From Streptococcus oriscaviae (lineage in GTDB: Bacteria > Bacillota > Bacilli > Lactobacillales > Streptococcaceae): a stretch of DNA of 64,000 nucleotides. The notes under the pieces were generated by a model. It was not told where the DNA came from, searched no databases, and saw only the letters and a list, made by a program, of their open reading frames with translations. Every line of letters begins with the position of its first letter. Position 1 is the first letter of the stretch. The stretch spans positions 1,798,001 through 1,862,000 of the forward strand of contig NZ_CP073084.1 of the NCBI RefSeq assembly GCF_018137985.1, given 5' to 3'. Positions 1 through 10,786 of the stretch are shown here, in pieces. Position numbers and translations under genes: made by a program.

Positions 1-804
1 GAATTAACACAGTTTTCTTCCTCAATTCTGTTAGATCCTGAATTTGGTTTGCCAGCATCGCGCGCCCGCGATGAACAATGTGGTCTACTTTTAGCTTATG
101 AAAAAACTGGCTATGATACCAGCTCTACTAGTCGATTACCAGATTGCCTAGTAGAGTGGTCTGTAAAACGACTAAAAGAAGAAGGGGCAGATGCGATTAA
201 GTTTCTACTCTACTATGACGTTGATGGGGATCCATACGTCAATCTTCAAAAACATGCCTATATTGAACGCTTAGGTTCAGAATGTCAGGCTGAAGGTTTA
301 CCATTCTTCTTGGAAATTTTGAGCTATGATGAAACGATTGAAGACAATGCCAGTGTGGAATTTGCAAAAGTCAAACCTCGAAAAGTAAATGAGGCTATGA
401 AAGTATTTTCGGATGAACGCTTTGGAGTGGATGTTCTCAAGGTAGAAGTACCTGTGAACATGAATTTTGTAGAAGGCTTTGGAACAGGGGAAGTTGTCTA
501 TACAAAAGAAGAAGCAGCCGAATATTTCCGTCAGCAAGAAGCGTCAACTGACTTACCTTATATTTATCTAAGTGCAGGTGTTTCTGCTAAACTCTTCCAA
601 GATACTCTAGTGTTTGCACATGAAGCAGGTGCTAAATTTAACGGTGTTCTCTGCGGTCGTGCGACGTGGGCGGGTGTTGTGCCAGTCTATATTGAACAGG
701 GTGAAGAAGCTGCGCGTGAATGGTTACGAACTGTTGGTCGTGAAAATATCGAGGGACTTGATGCAGTCTTGTCTCAAACAGCAACTTCTTGGCTAGAAAA
801 ATAA
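1..804 (+). CDS. lacD: Tagatose 1,6-diphosphate aldolase, 5' end cut by the window
   Basis: Class I aldolase that splits tagatose 1,6-bisphosphate into dihydroxyacetone phosphate and glyceraldehyde 3-phosphate, the last dedicated step of the tagatose pathway for lactose and galactose. The frame is open from base 1, and the first codons already read as LacD ([19 protein letters not shown]), so the gene starts upstream of the window. The segments [22 protein letters not shown] and [12 protein letters not shown] are typical of LacD. About 60 N-terminal residues are missing. It is followed by lacT, lacF, lacE and lacG, so this is the distal half of a lacABCD-T-FEG type operon. Confidence 0.96.
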   Translation, partial: ELTQFSSSILLDPEFGLPASRARDEQCGLLLAYEKTGYDTSSTSRLPDCLVEWSVKRLKEEGADAIKFLLYYDVDGDPYVNLQKHAYIERLGSECQAEGLPFFLEILSYDETIEDNASVEFAKVKPRKVNEAMKVFSDERFGVDVLKVEVPVNMNFVEGFGTGEVVYTKEEAAEYFRQQEASTDLPYIYLSAGVSAKLFQDTLVFAHEAGAKFNGVLCGRATWAGVVPVYIEQGEEAAREWLRTVGRENIEGLDAVLSQTATSWLEK

Positions 805-837
805 TTGAAAAAATAACCATTTTCTCAAAAGAAAGGG

Positions 838-865
838 TTTACATTTTCTGGGAATATGCTATAAT
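838..865 (+). promoter_or_regulatory. Promoter for lacTFEG
   Basis: A TTTACA -35 at 838-843 and a TATAAT -10 at 860-865 are separated by 16 bases. The start would lie just before the antiterminator target, so lacT and the downstream PTS genes can be transcribed independently of lacABCD. Confidence 0.7.
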
Positions 866-888
866 AATCTCATCAGCAAGAATAGAGT

Positions 889-918
889 GGATTGTAACTA
901 ATTCGATTAGGCAAGACT
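889..918 (+). promoter_or_regulatory. LacT ribonucleic antiterminator (RAT) target
   Basis: The sequence GGATTGTAACTAATTCGATT and the bases after it resemble the RAT sites bound by BglG/LacT-family antiterminators. It overlaps the left arm of the terminator at 915-969, the classical arrangement in which bound LacT blocks terminator folding. Confidence 0.75.
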
Positions 919-969
919 ACAAATGGATTTGAGAGTAGGATATTCTCGGTTTGTTTGTAGTCTTTTTTT
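915..969 (+). terminator. Conditional terminator ahead of lacT
   Basis: GACTACAAA at 915-923 pairs with TTTGTAGTC at 954-962, followed by a run of T. It overlaps the RAT site, so it probably acts as the LacT-controlled attenuator. Confidence 0.8.
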
Positions 970-992
970 GCTTAAAAATATAGGAGGGATAT

Positions 993-1826
993 ATGTTTAG
1001 GATTATACAGTCACTAAATAATAACGCTGCCCTGGTGAAAAATGAACATGGGGAACAGGCAGTCGTGATGGGATTAGGTATAACCTTTCAAAAGAAGAAA
1101 GGGGATTTAATTGTTAAGGACAAGATAGAAAATATCTTTTCGCTAAAAAATGATGAAGCCAAAGAAAATTTTCTAACCTTATTAAAAGATATTCCATTAG
1201 ATTTTATTTCGGCAACCTACACGGTTATTAATCATCTGGTAGAAACTTATCATTACCCTGTACAAGAATATCTATATGTGACACTGACAGATCATATCTA
1301 TTGTGCATATCAGGCGGTTTTAAAGAATACCTATCAAGAAAGTAGGTTACCTAATATTTCAGCCGAATATCCATTGGAATATAAAATGGCGCGTGAAGCC
1401 TTAGCTATGTTTCGTGAAAAGTTGCTAAATGATTTTCCAAATGATGAGATTGGTAGAATTGCACTTCACTTAATCAATGCAAAGGGTGAAACCATTCATC
1501 CCACTAGTGAAGAACATGACATCAGTAAGAAAATTATTGCTGAGGTTGAACAAATTTTGATAGAGAATGGGATTAAACGCTCAAAAGAAAATAGCAATTT
1601 TTATGATCGCTTTATGATTCATTTGTCCTATTTTCTGAATTACTTAGATAGATCCCATCAGTCAAATGAATCGATTGCTAGTTTGGAACAGTATATCAAA
1701 CTCCAGAACCCAAGAGCTTATCAGATTGGAAGTCAGATTTTTGAGATGATCACATCATTGGTTGATGAGCCAGTAAATGATAGTGAAAGGTTCTATATTG
1801 TGTTACATATTCAACGGTTATTGTAA
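993..1826 (+). CDS. lacT: BglG-family transcriptional antiterminator LacT
   Basis: RNA-binding antiterminator that lets transcription pass into lacFEG when lactose PTS substrate is present. The 277-residue protein has an N-terminal co-antiterminator RNA-binding domain (about 1-55) and two PTS regulation domains (about 65-170 and 172-277). Histidines expected to be phosphorylated by PTS proteins are visible in LTDHIYCAY, IALHLINA, MIHLSYFLNY and VLHIQ. The start follows an AGGAGGG ribosome site. It lies downstream of its own RAT/terminator, so it is autoregulated in cis, and directly upstream of lacF and lacE. Confidence 0.95.
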   Translation: MFRIIQSLNNNAALVKNEHGEQAVVMGLGITFQKKKGDLIVKDKIENIFSLKNDEAKENFLTLLKDIPLDFISATYTVINHLVETYHYPVQEYLYVTLTDHIYCAYQAVLKNTYQESRLPNISAEYPLEYKMAREALAMFREKLLNDFPNDEIGRIALHLINAKGETIHPTSEEHDISKKIIAEVEQILIENGIKRSKENSNFYDRFMIHLSYFLNYLDRSHQSNESIASLEQYIKLQNPRAYQIGSQIFEMITSLVDEPVNDSERFYIVLHIQRLL

Positions 1827-1827
1827 A

Positions 1828-1932
1828 TCATACTCTTCGTAAATCCAATTCAGACGTTGTTGCCTCAACTTGATGAACTTTAGTTCTATCTACGTTTTCG
1901 TCGCCTAGTCTGAATGGTATTTCCATTGAGTA
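1828..1932. repeat. Degenerate streptococcal intergenic repeat
   Basis: The spacer between lacT and lacF contains phrases of a common streptococcal intergenic repeat: it opens with ATACTCTTCG, holds AGTTCTATCTACG near the middle and ends with CATTGAGTAC. It looks decayed. No gene or clear terminator is seen here, so lacT and lacF are probably cotranscribed. Confidence 0.4.
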
Positions 1933-1956
1933 CATAAAAAATAGGAGGTTCATATT

Positions 1957-2274
1957 ATGAACAGAGAAGAAATTACGTTATTAGGTTTTGAGATTGTTGC
2001 ATTCGCTGGTGATGCACGTTCTCGTTTGATGGAGGCACTGGCCGCTGCTCAAAAAGGTGATTATGCAAAAGCAGAAGAACTAGTTGAAGCTGCCAATGCT
2101 TGTATTGTTGAAGCCCACCATGCTCAGACAAGTTTGTTGCAGAAAGAAGCGGCTGGTGAGGATTTAGCCTTTAGTGTGACGCTCATGCATGGCCAAGACC
2201 ATCTCATGACCACATTGTTATTGAAAGATATGATGAGTCATATGATTGAACTTTACAAACGAGGTGATAAATAA
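1957..2274 (+). CDS. lacF: Lactose-specific PTS EIIA component
   Basis: Cytoplasmic phosphocarrier that passes phosphate from HPr to the EIIB domain of LacE during lactose uptake. It has 105 residues, the normal length for the PTS lactose/cellobiose IIA family. The segment LMHGQDHLM carries the conserved phosphorylated histidine region, and [14 protein letters not shown] is the other family signature. The start follows ATAGGAGGTTC. The stop TAA shares its last base with the ATG of lacE, so translation is coupled. Confidence 0.96.
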   Translation: MNREEITLLGFEIVAFAGDARSRLMEALAAAQKGDYAKAEELVEAANACIVEAHHAQTSLLQKEAAGEDLAFSVTLMHGQDHLMTTLLLKDMMSHMIELYKRGDK

Positions 2275-3953
2275 TGAATAAATTGATTGAATTCATTGAG
2301 AAAGGAAAGCCTTTCTTTGAAAAGATTTCGAGAAACCCTTATTTAAGGGCTATCCGTGATGGTTTTATCGCAGCCATGCCGGTTATCTTGTTCTCAAGTA
2401 TCTTTCTATTGGTGGCTTTCGTGCCTAATATCTTTGGATTTACTTGGTCCGATGAAGCAGTTGCGGCTATCATGAAACCTTACGGTTATACAATGGGTAT
2501 TGTAGCTGTCCTAGTTGCAGGAACGACCGCAAAATCTTTGACAGATGCGTTTAACCGTCAATTGCCAAAAACCAATCAGATTAACTTCATTTCAACAATG
2601 ATTGCCTCAATTTCAGGTTTCCTATTACTGGCTTCTGATGGTATTGAAGGTGGATTTGCCAATGGTTATATGGGAACTAAGGGACTTTTAACAGCCTTTC
2701 TGGCAGCCTTCATTACGGTTAATATCTATAAGGTCTGTGTGAAAAACAATGTCACCATTCGTATGCCAGACGAAGTTCCACCGAATGTATCCCAGGCATT
2801 TAAAGATGTGATTCCATATGCATTGTCTATCTTTGTCTTGTATGGAATTGATCTTGTGACACGTCAATTCCTTGGAACAAACGTTGCTGAGGCGATTCTG
2901 AAATTATTTGAGCCTCTGTTTACAGCCGCAGATGGTTATGTTGGTATCACCATTATCTTTGGTGCCTATGCTTTGTTCTGGTTTGTAGGGATTCATGGCC
3001 CATCTATTGTGGAACCAGCAATTGCAGCCATTACTTATGCCAATATTGAAACCAACTTCCAGCTTCTACAGGCGGGTCAACATGCGGACAAAATCCTGAC
3101 TTCAGGTACTCAAATGTTTATCGTGACAATGGGTGGTACAGGTGCTACCTTGGTTGTTCCATTCATGTTTATGTGGTTGACTAAGTCTAAACGAAATAAA
3201 GCAATTGGACGTGCTTCAGTTGTTCCGACATTCTTTGGAGTAAATGAACCAATCTTGTTTGGTGCCCCACTCGTACTCAACCCAGTATTCTTTGTGCCGT
3301 TTATTCTAGCTCCAATTGCCAACGTATGGATTTTCAAATTCTTTGTTGATACGCTAAAAATGAACAGTTTCAGCGTTAACTTGCCATGGACAACTCCAGG
3401 ACCATTGGGGATTGTCATGGGAACAAACTTTGCCCCACTAGCCTTTGTACTTGCCATCTTGTTGGTAGTTGTCGATGTACTTATCTATTATCCATTCTTG
3501 AAAGTTTATGACGAGCAAATTCTTGCTGAAGAACAATCAGGGAAAGTTGAAAATAGCTTGAAAGAGAAAGTGGCGGCTAACTTTAATACTGCCAAAGCGG
3601 ATGCTATTCTTGAAAAAGCTGTAGTCGATACGGAGATTTCGGAACAAACCAACGTTTTGGTACTTTGTGCAGGAGGTGGGACAAGCGGCTTGCTTGCCAA
3701 TGCTTTAACAAAAGCTGCAAAAGAATACGGTGTTCCAGTCACAGCAACAGCAGGAAGCTATGGGGCTCACCGCGAGATTTTGCCAGAGTATCAATTAGTC
3801 ATCCTTGCACCACAAGTGGCATCAAACTACGATGACATTAAACAAGAAACCGATGCATTGGGTATAAAACTTGCCAAGACTGAAGGAGCCCAATACATTA
3901 AACTCACACGTGATGGTCAAGGTGCTCTTGACTTTGTCAAACAACAGTTTTAG
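2274..3953 (+). CDS. lacE: Lactose-specific PTS EIICB component
   Basis: Membrane permease that imports lactose and phosphorylates it at the galactosyl 6-position. The 559-residue chain has an N-terminal EIIC membrane domain (about 1-410, many hydrophobic helices, motif [12 protein letters not shown]) and a C-terminal EIIB domain (about 460-559). The phosphorylated cysteine lies in [15 protein letters not shown]. Length and domain order match LacE. It overlaps lacF by one base. The product lactose-6-phosphate is the substrate of LacG downstream. Confidence 0.96.
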   Translation: MNKLIEFIEKGKPFFEKISRNPYLRAIRDGFIAAMPVILFSSIFLLVAFVPNIFGFTWSDEAVAAIMKPYGYTMGIVAVLVAGTTAKSLTDAFNRQLPKTNQINFISTMIASISGFLLLASDGIEGGFANGYMGTKGLLTAFLAAFITVNIYKVCVKNNVTIRMPDEVPPNVSQAFKDVIPYALSIFVLYGIDLVTRQFLGTNVAEAILKLFEPLFTAADGYVGITIIFGAYALFWFVGIHGPSIVEPAIAAITYANIETNFQLLQAGQHADKILTSGTQMFIVTMGGTGATLVVPFMFMWLTKSKRNKAIGRASVVPTFFGVNEPILFGAPLVLNPVFFVPFILAPIANVWIFKFFVDTLKMNSFSVNLPWTTPGPLGIVMGTNFAPLAFVLAILLVVVDVLIYYPFLKVYDEQILAEEQSGKVENSLKEKVAANFNTAKADAILEKAVVDTEISEQTNVLVLCAGGGTSGLLANALTKAAKEYGVPVTATAGSYGAHREILPEYQLVILAPQVASNYDDIKQETDALGIKLAKTEGAQYIKLTRDGQGALDFVKQQF

Positions 3954-5594
<1,641 letters not shown>

Positions 5595-5601
5595 AACTAA
5601 T

Positions 5602-5637
5602 ACAAGGATGCCTAGCTCAAGTTAGCATCCTTGTTTT
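5602..5637 (+). terminator. Terminator of the lac operon
   Basis: ACAAGGATGC at 5602-5611 pairs with GCATCCTTGT at 5625-5634, followed by T residues. Confidence 0.85.
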
Positions 5638-5657
5638 GCAGTTTATCTGTATGTCCT

Positions 5658-5978
5658 ATGTATCAGTCAGAAATCTCAATGTTTCTACGAGGTAGTTCTA
5701 GTCAATCCGCAAAATACAATAAGAAAAGTGGCAAGCCGTATGCGGATATTGATGATTTAGTAGATTTTGGGCGACCTATTCATATAGTGCCTCATATGTT
5801 CCGACATAGTTTTGTTTCAGTTATGGCTGATAAAAAAGTTAGTTTGAATGTTATCCGAGAATTTGTAGGACATTCCGAGGATAGTAAGGAGATAGAGAAA
5901 ATTTATCTTCATGTAATGCAGAAAGGAAAACATAAGATTGAACAGGCTATGATAGATTTAGCAGAAATAATTATTTGA
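5658..5978 (+). pseudogene. C-terminal remnant of a tyrosine recombinase/integrase
   Basis: About 106 residues with the end of a tyrosine recombinase catalytic domain: HMFRHSFVS (the HxxR box), EFVGHSEDS (GH box) and EKIYLHVM with the likely catalytic tyrosine. The N-terminal arm-binding, core-binding and first catalytic-arginine parts are missing, so this is a fragment. It points toward the rpmG-like tail at 6072 and is not part of the intact integrase gene at 6186-7451. Most likely it is left from an earlier element at the same site. Confidence 0.75.
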
Positions 5979-6027
5979 TTTATTTTAATCAGTTAAAATT
6001 CAGTTATTTTGCTAAAATCAAAAGAAA

Positions 6028-6059
6028 AAAGCCTTTGAAACGTTGATTTCATAGGCTTT
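6028..6059. terminator. Hairpin after the integrase remnant
   Basis: AAAGCCT and TGAAA on the left pair with TTTCA and AGGCTTT on the right, with A/T runs on both sides. It could terminate in both directions. Confidence 0.65.
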
Positions 6060-6071
6060 CTGTGTGTTGTC

Positions 6072-6092
6072 TTATTTTACTTCAGTAAAGGT
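6072..6092 (-). other. Displaced rpmG 3' tail, candidate left attachment site
   Basis: On the minus strand this reads ACC TTT ACT GAA GTA AAA TAA, that is TFTEVK and stop, the usual end of streptococcal L33. The intact rpmG at 17634 ends IFTEVK stop with synonymous differences. TCAGTAAA (plus strand) is identical at 6082-6089 and 17644-17651 and could contain the crossover. Confidence 0.55.
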
Positions 6093-6161
6093 CTAATAAT
6101 GTCTATTTTAGCGGTTGTAAACCCTGTTAAATCAAGGTTTGAGAACGAGTCGTGTCTAATG

Positions 6162-6180
6162 TGTAGAGAAAAATGTAGAG
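6162..6180 (+). repeat. Left arm-type direct repeat
   Basis: Two TGTAGAG units separated by five bases. The same 19-bp unit recurs in the same orientation at 17520-17538 near the other end with one mismatch. Placed just inside each end, these fit arm-type sites for an integrase with an N-terminal arm-binding domain. Confidence 0.5.
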
Positions 6181-6185
6181 ATAAA

Positions 6186-7451
6186 TCAAGCTGTTAATTT
6201 TGAAACTTTATCAAGATAAATATCCACTGCTCTAAATTTTTGCTTAGGTGCCAATTCAGCATAGGTGTCCATTGTCGTCGTGATAGACTTATGTCCCATT
6301 CTGATTTGCAATTCTTTCCAGTTTGCTCCAGCATTTAACATCAAAGAAGCGTGAGTGTGACGGAATAAGTGAAAACCATAATCAGGCAATCCTAGTGAGG
6401 ACAGGCGCTTCTTGAGTGTAGCACGCTCATTTCTATCGCACATATAGTTTCCATAAATTGTTGGGAAAATTAAATCAGATTTAGGTAAGCCATGTTTTTC
6501 AAAATAAGCATTCATCTCATTGTGAAAATTAACTAAAGTAACAATTATTTCATTAGGAACAGGAATTCGCCTATTTCCAGCGTCGGTTTTTGGAGTTGGC
6601 TTACAAACCATCTCACCCTTTAAACCTAGCTTTATATTTGCCCTTTTCCACATTAGAGTTTTATTTACGACAATTTCATTGGTTTCTATATCTAAATCAT
6701 GAATCTCCAATGCTAGCAATTCATTGATACGGCAAGCTGAAGCAAGTAGGGTGTTGCAAATGACTTTGAACCTACGATTAGCACGTGTATCTGGTAAATC
6801 TGATAAAAATTTTAACCAGTGTGATAAATCTTCATCATGTAGTACCATAATTCGCTTCTTGTTTGCCTTTGGCTTTGGAGGAATTTTGATAGTCAATGCT
6901 GGATTCTTTAACAAACCATAGTTTGTTATCCCAAAGTCAAAAATATCGCTTAACTTATGAGCTACAGCTCCAAAATCTTTTGCCCTTCCTTTTTGAGCTC
7001 GTTTAACGCCAGATTCAACAGATTTTTTAGCTCTATCCGCTAATTCATTAACCCATGATTGAATCTCGGAAGAGGTTATTTTATCAGGGATATAATCGCC
7101 AAAACGTGGAATAATGTAGGTATCAAGATAACCTCTCACACGGTTTAACGTATTATATGACGTAACCCAGCTTTGATAGTTTTTAAACCATTCTTCAGCT
7201 AGTTCCTTCAACGTTGTCACTGTTATAGTCTCTTTTCGAGTAGAGCCATTTTGCTCAAAGTCTAACTTGGCTTGAGTGTATTTTCTGTCCAATTGACGAA
7301 GTGTTTTGGCTGTAATTGATGTTGTAACTTGTTTTCCAGTTTTTTCATCTAAACCAAGGTAAACACCTCGTAAGACATAGTTAGTTTCGCCGTTGTTCTT
7401 AGTTTTTTTGACAACTTTTTTGTTTTTGTAAATGATTGTTTCAGTTTTCAT
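6186..7451 (-). CDS. int: Site-specific tyrosine integrase
   Basis: Recombinase that integrates and excises the element. The 421-residue protein has an N-terminal AP2-like arm-binding region (about 1-75), a SAM-like core-binding domain (about 80-190) and a C-terminal catalytic domain. Catalytic residues are visible: the first arginine in SACRINELLAL, the HxxR box in FHLFRHTHAS, the GH box in RMGHKS and the tyrosine in MDTYAEL. The gene is complete and lies at the left end of the element, reading outward, with the putative arm repeat directly behind its stop codon. It is followed upstream by the excisionase-like and Rep genes on the same strand. Confidence 0.93.
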   Translation of the reverse strand: MKTETIIYKNKKVVKKTKNNGETNYVLRGVYLGLDEKTGKQVTTSITAKTLRQLDRKYTQAKLDFEQNGSTRKETITVTTLKELAEEWFKNYQSWVTSYNTLNRVRGYLDTYIIPRFGDYIPDKITSSEIQSWVNELADRAKKSVESGVKRAQKGRAKDFGAVAHKLSDIFDFGITNYGLLKNPALTIKIPPKPKANKKRIMVLHDEDLSHWLKFLSDLPDTRANRRFKVICNTLLASACRINELLALEIHDLDIETNEIVVNKTLMWKRANIKLGLKGEMVCKPTPKTDAGNRRIPVPNEIIVTLVNFHNEMNAYFEKHGLPKSDLIFPTIYGNYMCDRNERATLKKRLSSLGLPDYGFHLFRHTHASLMLNAGANWKELQIRMGHKSITTTMDTYAELAPKQKFRAVDIYLDKVSKLTA

Positions 7452-7537
7452 AATGCCTCTTCATGCAGATAATGAAAAGGCTAAAATAGACTATCCTCTT
7501 TTCCTAATTAGATGAATCTATTTTAGCACATTCTTAC

Positions 7538-7789
7538 CTAGTTTTCTAAAAAATCAAGTACATCTGATAGTTTATAATATACAGTTCTAGTACCTTCGAT
7601 TGGGGGTTCAAGTCGTGGCAAACCTTTTTTCTCCCAACTTTTCAAAGTATTAGGAGAAATATCTAAGAGAACTAATAGCTCTTTTTGTGTCACAATTCCA
7701 AATGTAGTACGTTGTTTTACCTGTTGCTGAATCAAGCTAACTAGCAGAGTCAGCAGAGTTTCAATATGATTTATTCTTTCAGAGTTCAT
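7538..7789 (-). CDS. Small helix-turn-helix protein, likely excisionase
   Basis: An 83-residue protein with a MerR/excisionase-type winged helix: VTQKELLVLLDISPNTLKSW is the helix-turn-helix and GTRTVYYKLSDVLDFL the wing and following helix. Its position between integrase and Rep is where excision directionality factors sit in Gram-positive integrative elements. The N-terminal 25 residues are a leucine-rich helix that may dimerise. It could instead be a regulator of the rep gene; the sequence alone does not decide. Confidence 0.65.
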   Translation of the reverse strand: MNSERINHIETLLTLLVSLIQQQVKQRTTFGIVTQKELLVLLDISPNTLKSWEKKGLPRLEPPIEGTRTVYYKLSDVLDFLEN

Positions 7790-7852
7790 TTGTATTATCC
7801 TTTTTCTTTTAAATATGAGATAATAACAATAGAGATAGGTTTGTTATTTATC

Positions 7853-9238
7853 TCACTGATTTAGGTCATCACTTTTGCTTTGGTCGGTAGTAGTGATGGC
7901 TTTTTTGCTATCTTGATAAGAAATTTCCCAGTGATTGTTTAAGCGAACAGTTTCAATGAGAAATTCAAGTAAATTTTCAGAGCTCATTTCTTTAGCTGTT
8001 GAGAAATCATAGTCTAATGATACTATAACTTCTTTGTTAGGGATTTTTCTTTGTATTGGAGTATGCTTTCGTTCAGGGAATGAACTACTGTAAATGATGT
8101 TGCCAGAGCTGTCTGTTCGTAGCGTTATGAAATGATTGATTCTCCTGACAAACTGACTGAGGTCTTCATAACCACTATCTTTTGTTTTAAAGAAAAATTC
8201 AAGGGCTGACTTGCTACTTGTGATAATAATTGTTTTGACAGCACCAGAACGATTTTTAAAGCGTGAAGAAATTGGAGAAGCTGTAAAAGGGTCTAGTAAT
8301 TTCAGCCAGTCTGAAGCTGATAGTGCCTGTCCACGAACGTCATCCAGAAGAATAATTTCTTCTCCTCTAACATCATCAAAAGGATTTGTTGCTGCTGTAA
8401 TAACAGTCTCCCAATCCTCTCCATTAACCCTTGATAAGAACTGAAGTTTATGTGCTAGTTCTTTTGCTAGCGTAGTTTTACCCAGCCCAGATGCACCTTG
8501 CAGAAAGATGATAGTTTTTTGAAACAATCCTAATTCTAAATCTTTGTAAGTTTTTAGTGACTTTCGTTCTGCATAGGTCTCGAATGCTTCATTCAACTTT
8601 GATTTATTGAATGCATATATAGCATAAAATTCAGGGTTATTCAGAATCTCATCCTTTTTTATTTTACCTTTGATGATATCCATAATAAGTGCTTCAACGT
8701 CGTTTTTAGCCTGTTTTGAAGTCTTTTTAGCACGTCCCTTCTCCCATGTACGAATTCGCTCATTATAAATTGTTTGATAATCTCTTCCCATTAGAGTAAC
8801 TACTTCTGATGGAGAGTAAAAGAATTTATCAGGTTCTTTGGCATGTATTAGGTAAGACAATAGGTTGTCGTAGGCATACCTTCCAGATTTTGGCTTTTCT
8901 AAATATTGAGTTTCAAGACCTAATGCATTCGCAATTTCAGGTAAAGTAGCTCCTTCAGCAAGTTTAAAAAGAAAATGAACGTGTATCGTTTTTAATACTT
9001 TTTCGTATTCATTGAGTGATGGATTCCAGACTTCGGACCAATCCTTATTATGGATGATAATGTAAGCGTCTGCAACTACTACGATTGTAGAAAGATATTC
9101 TACCATTTTATGGAGTAGTTCTTTTGCATCTCCATCAATAGCTTTTTGGATAAGCTCTTTAGGATAATTTTTCCAAAACTCAAATTCTAATTGTTGTGTA
9201 CCAGCGACTACAGTCAAATTAGATTGTTTTTGTGTCAT
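7853..9238 (-). CDS. rep: HUH-endonuclease/helicase Rep protein (possible relaxase)
   Basis: A 461-residue protein with two domains. The N-terminal part carries an HUH-type metal motif (HVH, residues 86-88) and downstream tyrosines (Y121, Y123, Y129), as in rolling-circle Rep_2 proteins. The C-terminal part is a P-loop helicase with Walker A GASGLGKTT (248-256) and Walker B EEIILLDD (293-300), like the RNA_helicase/SF3-type domain. Streptococcal IMEs are known to use relaxases with this Rep_2 plus helicase layout, so it may start replication of the excised circle, mobilise it, or both. It belongs to the leftward block with the excisionase-like and integrase genes. Confidence 0.8.
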   Translation of the reverse strand: MTQKQSNLTVVAGTQQLEFEFWKNYPKELIQKAIDGDAKELLHKMVEYLSTIVVVADAYIIIHNKDWSEVWNPSLNEYEKVLKTIHVHFLFKLAEGATLPEIANALGLETQYLEKPKSGRYAYDNLLSYLIHAKEPDKFFYSPSEVVTLMGRDYQTIYNERIRTWEKGRAKKTSKQAKNDVEALIMDIIKGKIKKDEILNNPEFYAIYAFNKSKLNEAFETYAERKSLKTYKDLELGLFQKTIIFLQGASGLGKTTLAKELAHKLQFLSRVNGEDWETVITAATNPFDDVRGEEIILLDDVRGQALSASDWLKLLDPFTASPISSRFKNRSGAVKTIIITSSKSALEFFFKTKDSGYEDLSQFVRRINHFITLRTDSSGNIIYSSSFPERKHTPIQRKIPNKEVIVSLDYDFSTAKEMSSENLLEFLIETVRLNNHWEISYQDSKKAITTTDQSKSDDLNQ

Positions 9239-9338
9239 AGTTAAAATCCTTTTCGATAATTATTCTTTTAACTATTCTTGGGTGTACTACTGTTGACAAG
9301 CCCTTTTGTACACCCGTTAGAATAATTAGAGTTAAAAT

Positions 9339-9611
9339 TTACTTGAAAGTTTTGAGTATGTCATCCACTGATACAATGAGTCGTGCTTCAGAAATCTCAA
9401 ACTTTGGACGTTGGCCGAATCCTGATTGGTCAACGAGAGATACCTCATAGATTCCTAATTTAGAGAAGGTAGAGGTAAAAATTTCTTTATTGAAAGGTAA
9501 GAACAGTGTTTTCCAAGCTGGTGCATTGGTTTTGACACAAGATAACCAACCCTCTTTTTTATCTTCTTTATTACTGATACCTAATACTGTTATAATTTCT
9601 ACTTGAGCCAT
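9339..9611 (-). CDS. Small protein upstream of rep, function unknown
   Basis: A 90-residue protein (MAQVEIITVLGIS...) with predicted alternating beta strands and no recognised motif. An in-frame ATG 15 bases upstream (9626) exists, but the ATG at 9611 has a GAGGA site at a good distance. The position, on the same strand just before rep, suggests a role in replication or mobilisation, for instance an auxiliary or single-strand DNA-binding protein. This is inference from context only. Confidence 0.6.
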   Translation of the reverse strand: MAQVEIITVLGISNKEDKKEGWLSCVKTNAPAWKTLFLPFNKEIFTSTFSKLGIYEVSLVDQSGFGQRPKFEISEARLIVSVDDILKTFK

Positions 9612-10112
9612 ATTATTAATCCTCATTTTTTCTTTGTTATTTTTTTAATTAGCTAAACTGAAAAGACATTTTCTCTTGATGAGAGTACAAGTTTAATTTC
9701 AAACGTGAATGATATTTAGACTTTCTTGACGATAAAAAATCAACAGAAACATCTAAATACAAAGTTGTAAAATTAGTTGCTGAACAGTCAAAATTTTAGC
9801 TGTATTTCAGCAAGTTTTTAAATCTTGTATGCTAAGAAAACATCATATGTTGAATACTTTGTTTAATCGTAATTATAAAACAGAAGTTATCACTGAATGA
9901 TAATGCGAGTTCTAGAAAGCACAGCTTGTTGCACTCATTCTGACGCGTTATTTTCTGCGTCTTCACGCAATCGTTCAGACTCGATGCATAACGCTATCTG
10001 CAAAGCAGATTCATTCGTTTCACAATCTATGCTTTCTTTAAACTGCGCATTATTTCATGTCAGCTTTTTCAATTTTATATAATTAATTGATTAAGTCTAA
10101 AGTGAATTCAAC
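9612..10112. other. 500-bp noncoding island between replication genes
   Basis: No convincing gene is seen. The left half is AT-rich and has a near-palindrome around 9778-9812 (GTTGCTGAACAG against CTGTATTTCAGCAAG). The part at about 9900-10060 is richer in GC and full of short inverted repeats, such as TCTGC-AAA-GCAGA and GACGCG...TCTGCGTC. A 61-codon open frame at 9897-10082 looks spurious. The location beside an HUH Rep gene makes it a candidate nicking/replication origin or a structured RNA. Confidence 0.35.
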
Positions 10113-10619
10113 TTATGATAAGTTTTCATAAAGCGAATACAAGATTCTAAGAAACCAGTTGCTGTTAATCCAGTTATAAAAGTTTTTTCTAAGTTCAGCA
10201 TCAACTAATTTTTTACGTTTTTTGTATGTTTGCTGTAGTTCTTTAAGTTGATTTTTTAGCTCGTTAATTTCAGTATCTAAATTGAAAATTTCACTGTCTT
10301 TCAAATCAGCTTTTTCTTCAAACTCCGATTCAAGAGAAGCAATTTCCTTTATCAACTTATCTTTCTTTAACACATAGTCGCTTAAAAATGAATCAAGTTT
10401 CGTGTCTGTGCTTGCGACACGCAATGTGTTTTTGTTCTCACCGATAATAATACCGCTGAATATTGGAGCGTGATTGTTTTCAGAATACGCAACAATTTGG
10501 TAGTTATCATCTAGATTTATTTCAATTCCACCCCGAGTTTTTTTGGTTTCATCCATGTCAAACAGGATGAATTTTCCTAAAAGTTCTGGGACGCCATCAA
10601 AAGTTGGATATATTAGCAT
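10113..10619 (-). CDS. Unknown 168-residue protein with a coiled coil
   Basis: I do not recognise a family. Residues about 1-85 look like a mixed beta domain. Residues about 90-145 are a charged heptad-type coiled coil (from KLIKEIASLESEFEEKADL through the LKNQLKELQQTYKKRKKL region). The C-terminus (about 146-168) is aromatic and hydrophobic (NWFLRILYSLY), possibly a membrane or protein contact. The start is preceded by AAAGGAAC. It is divergent from the 530-residue protein and reads toward the replication genes, so it may belong to the maintenance module. Confidence 0.6.
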   Translation of the reverse strand: MLIYPTFDGVPELLGKFILFDMDETKKTRGGIEINLDDNYQIVAYSENNHAPIFSGIIIGENKNTLRVASTDTKLDSFLSDYVLKKDKLIKEIASLESEFEEKADLKDSEIFNLDTEINELKNQLKELQQTYKKRKKLVDAELRKNFYNWINSNWFLRILYSLYENLS

Positions 10620-10786
10620 AAATTAGTTCCTTTCTTTTTTGGAAAAGCTCCATCTTTTTTTCTACGAAAAAGATGATATCATGTAGTTAGTAGTTATTAC
10701 TTGTCATAATTCAAACCTCACTTTCGTTCTTTGAAGCACTTCTTGAGTCTTAGTTTACAATACTTAAAAAACAAAAGAAATGAGTT

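Noticed and set aside
9897..10082. 61-codon open frame in the noncoding island
   Set aside because: No ribosome site, low-complexity serine/cysteine-rich translation, and the region is dominated by inverted repeats.
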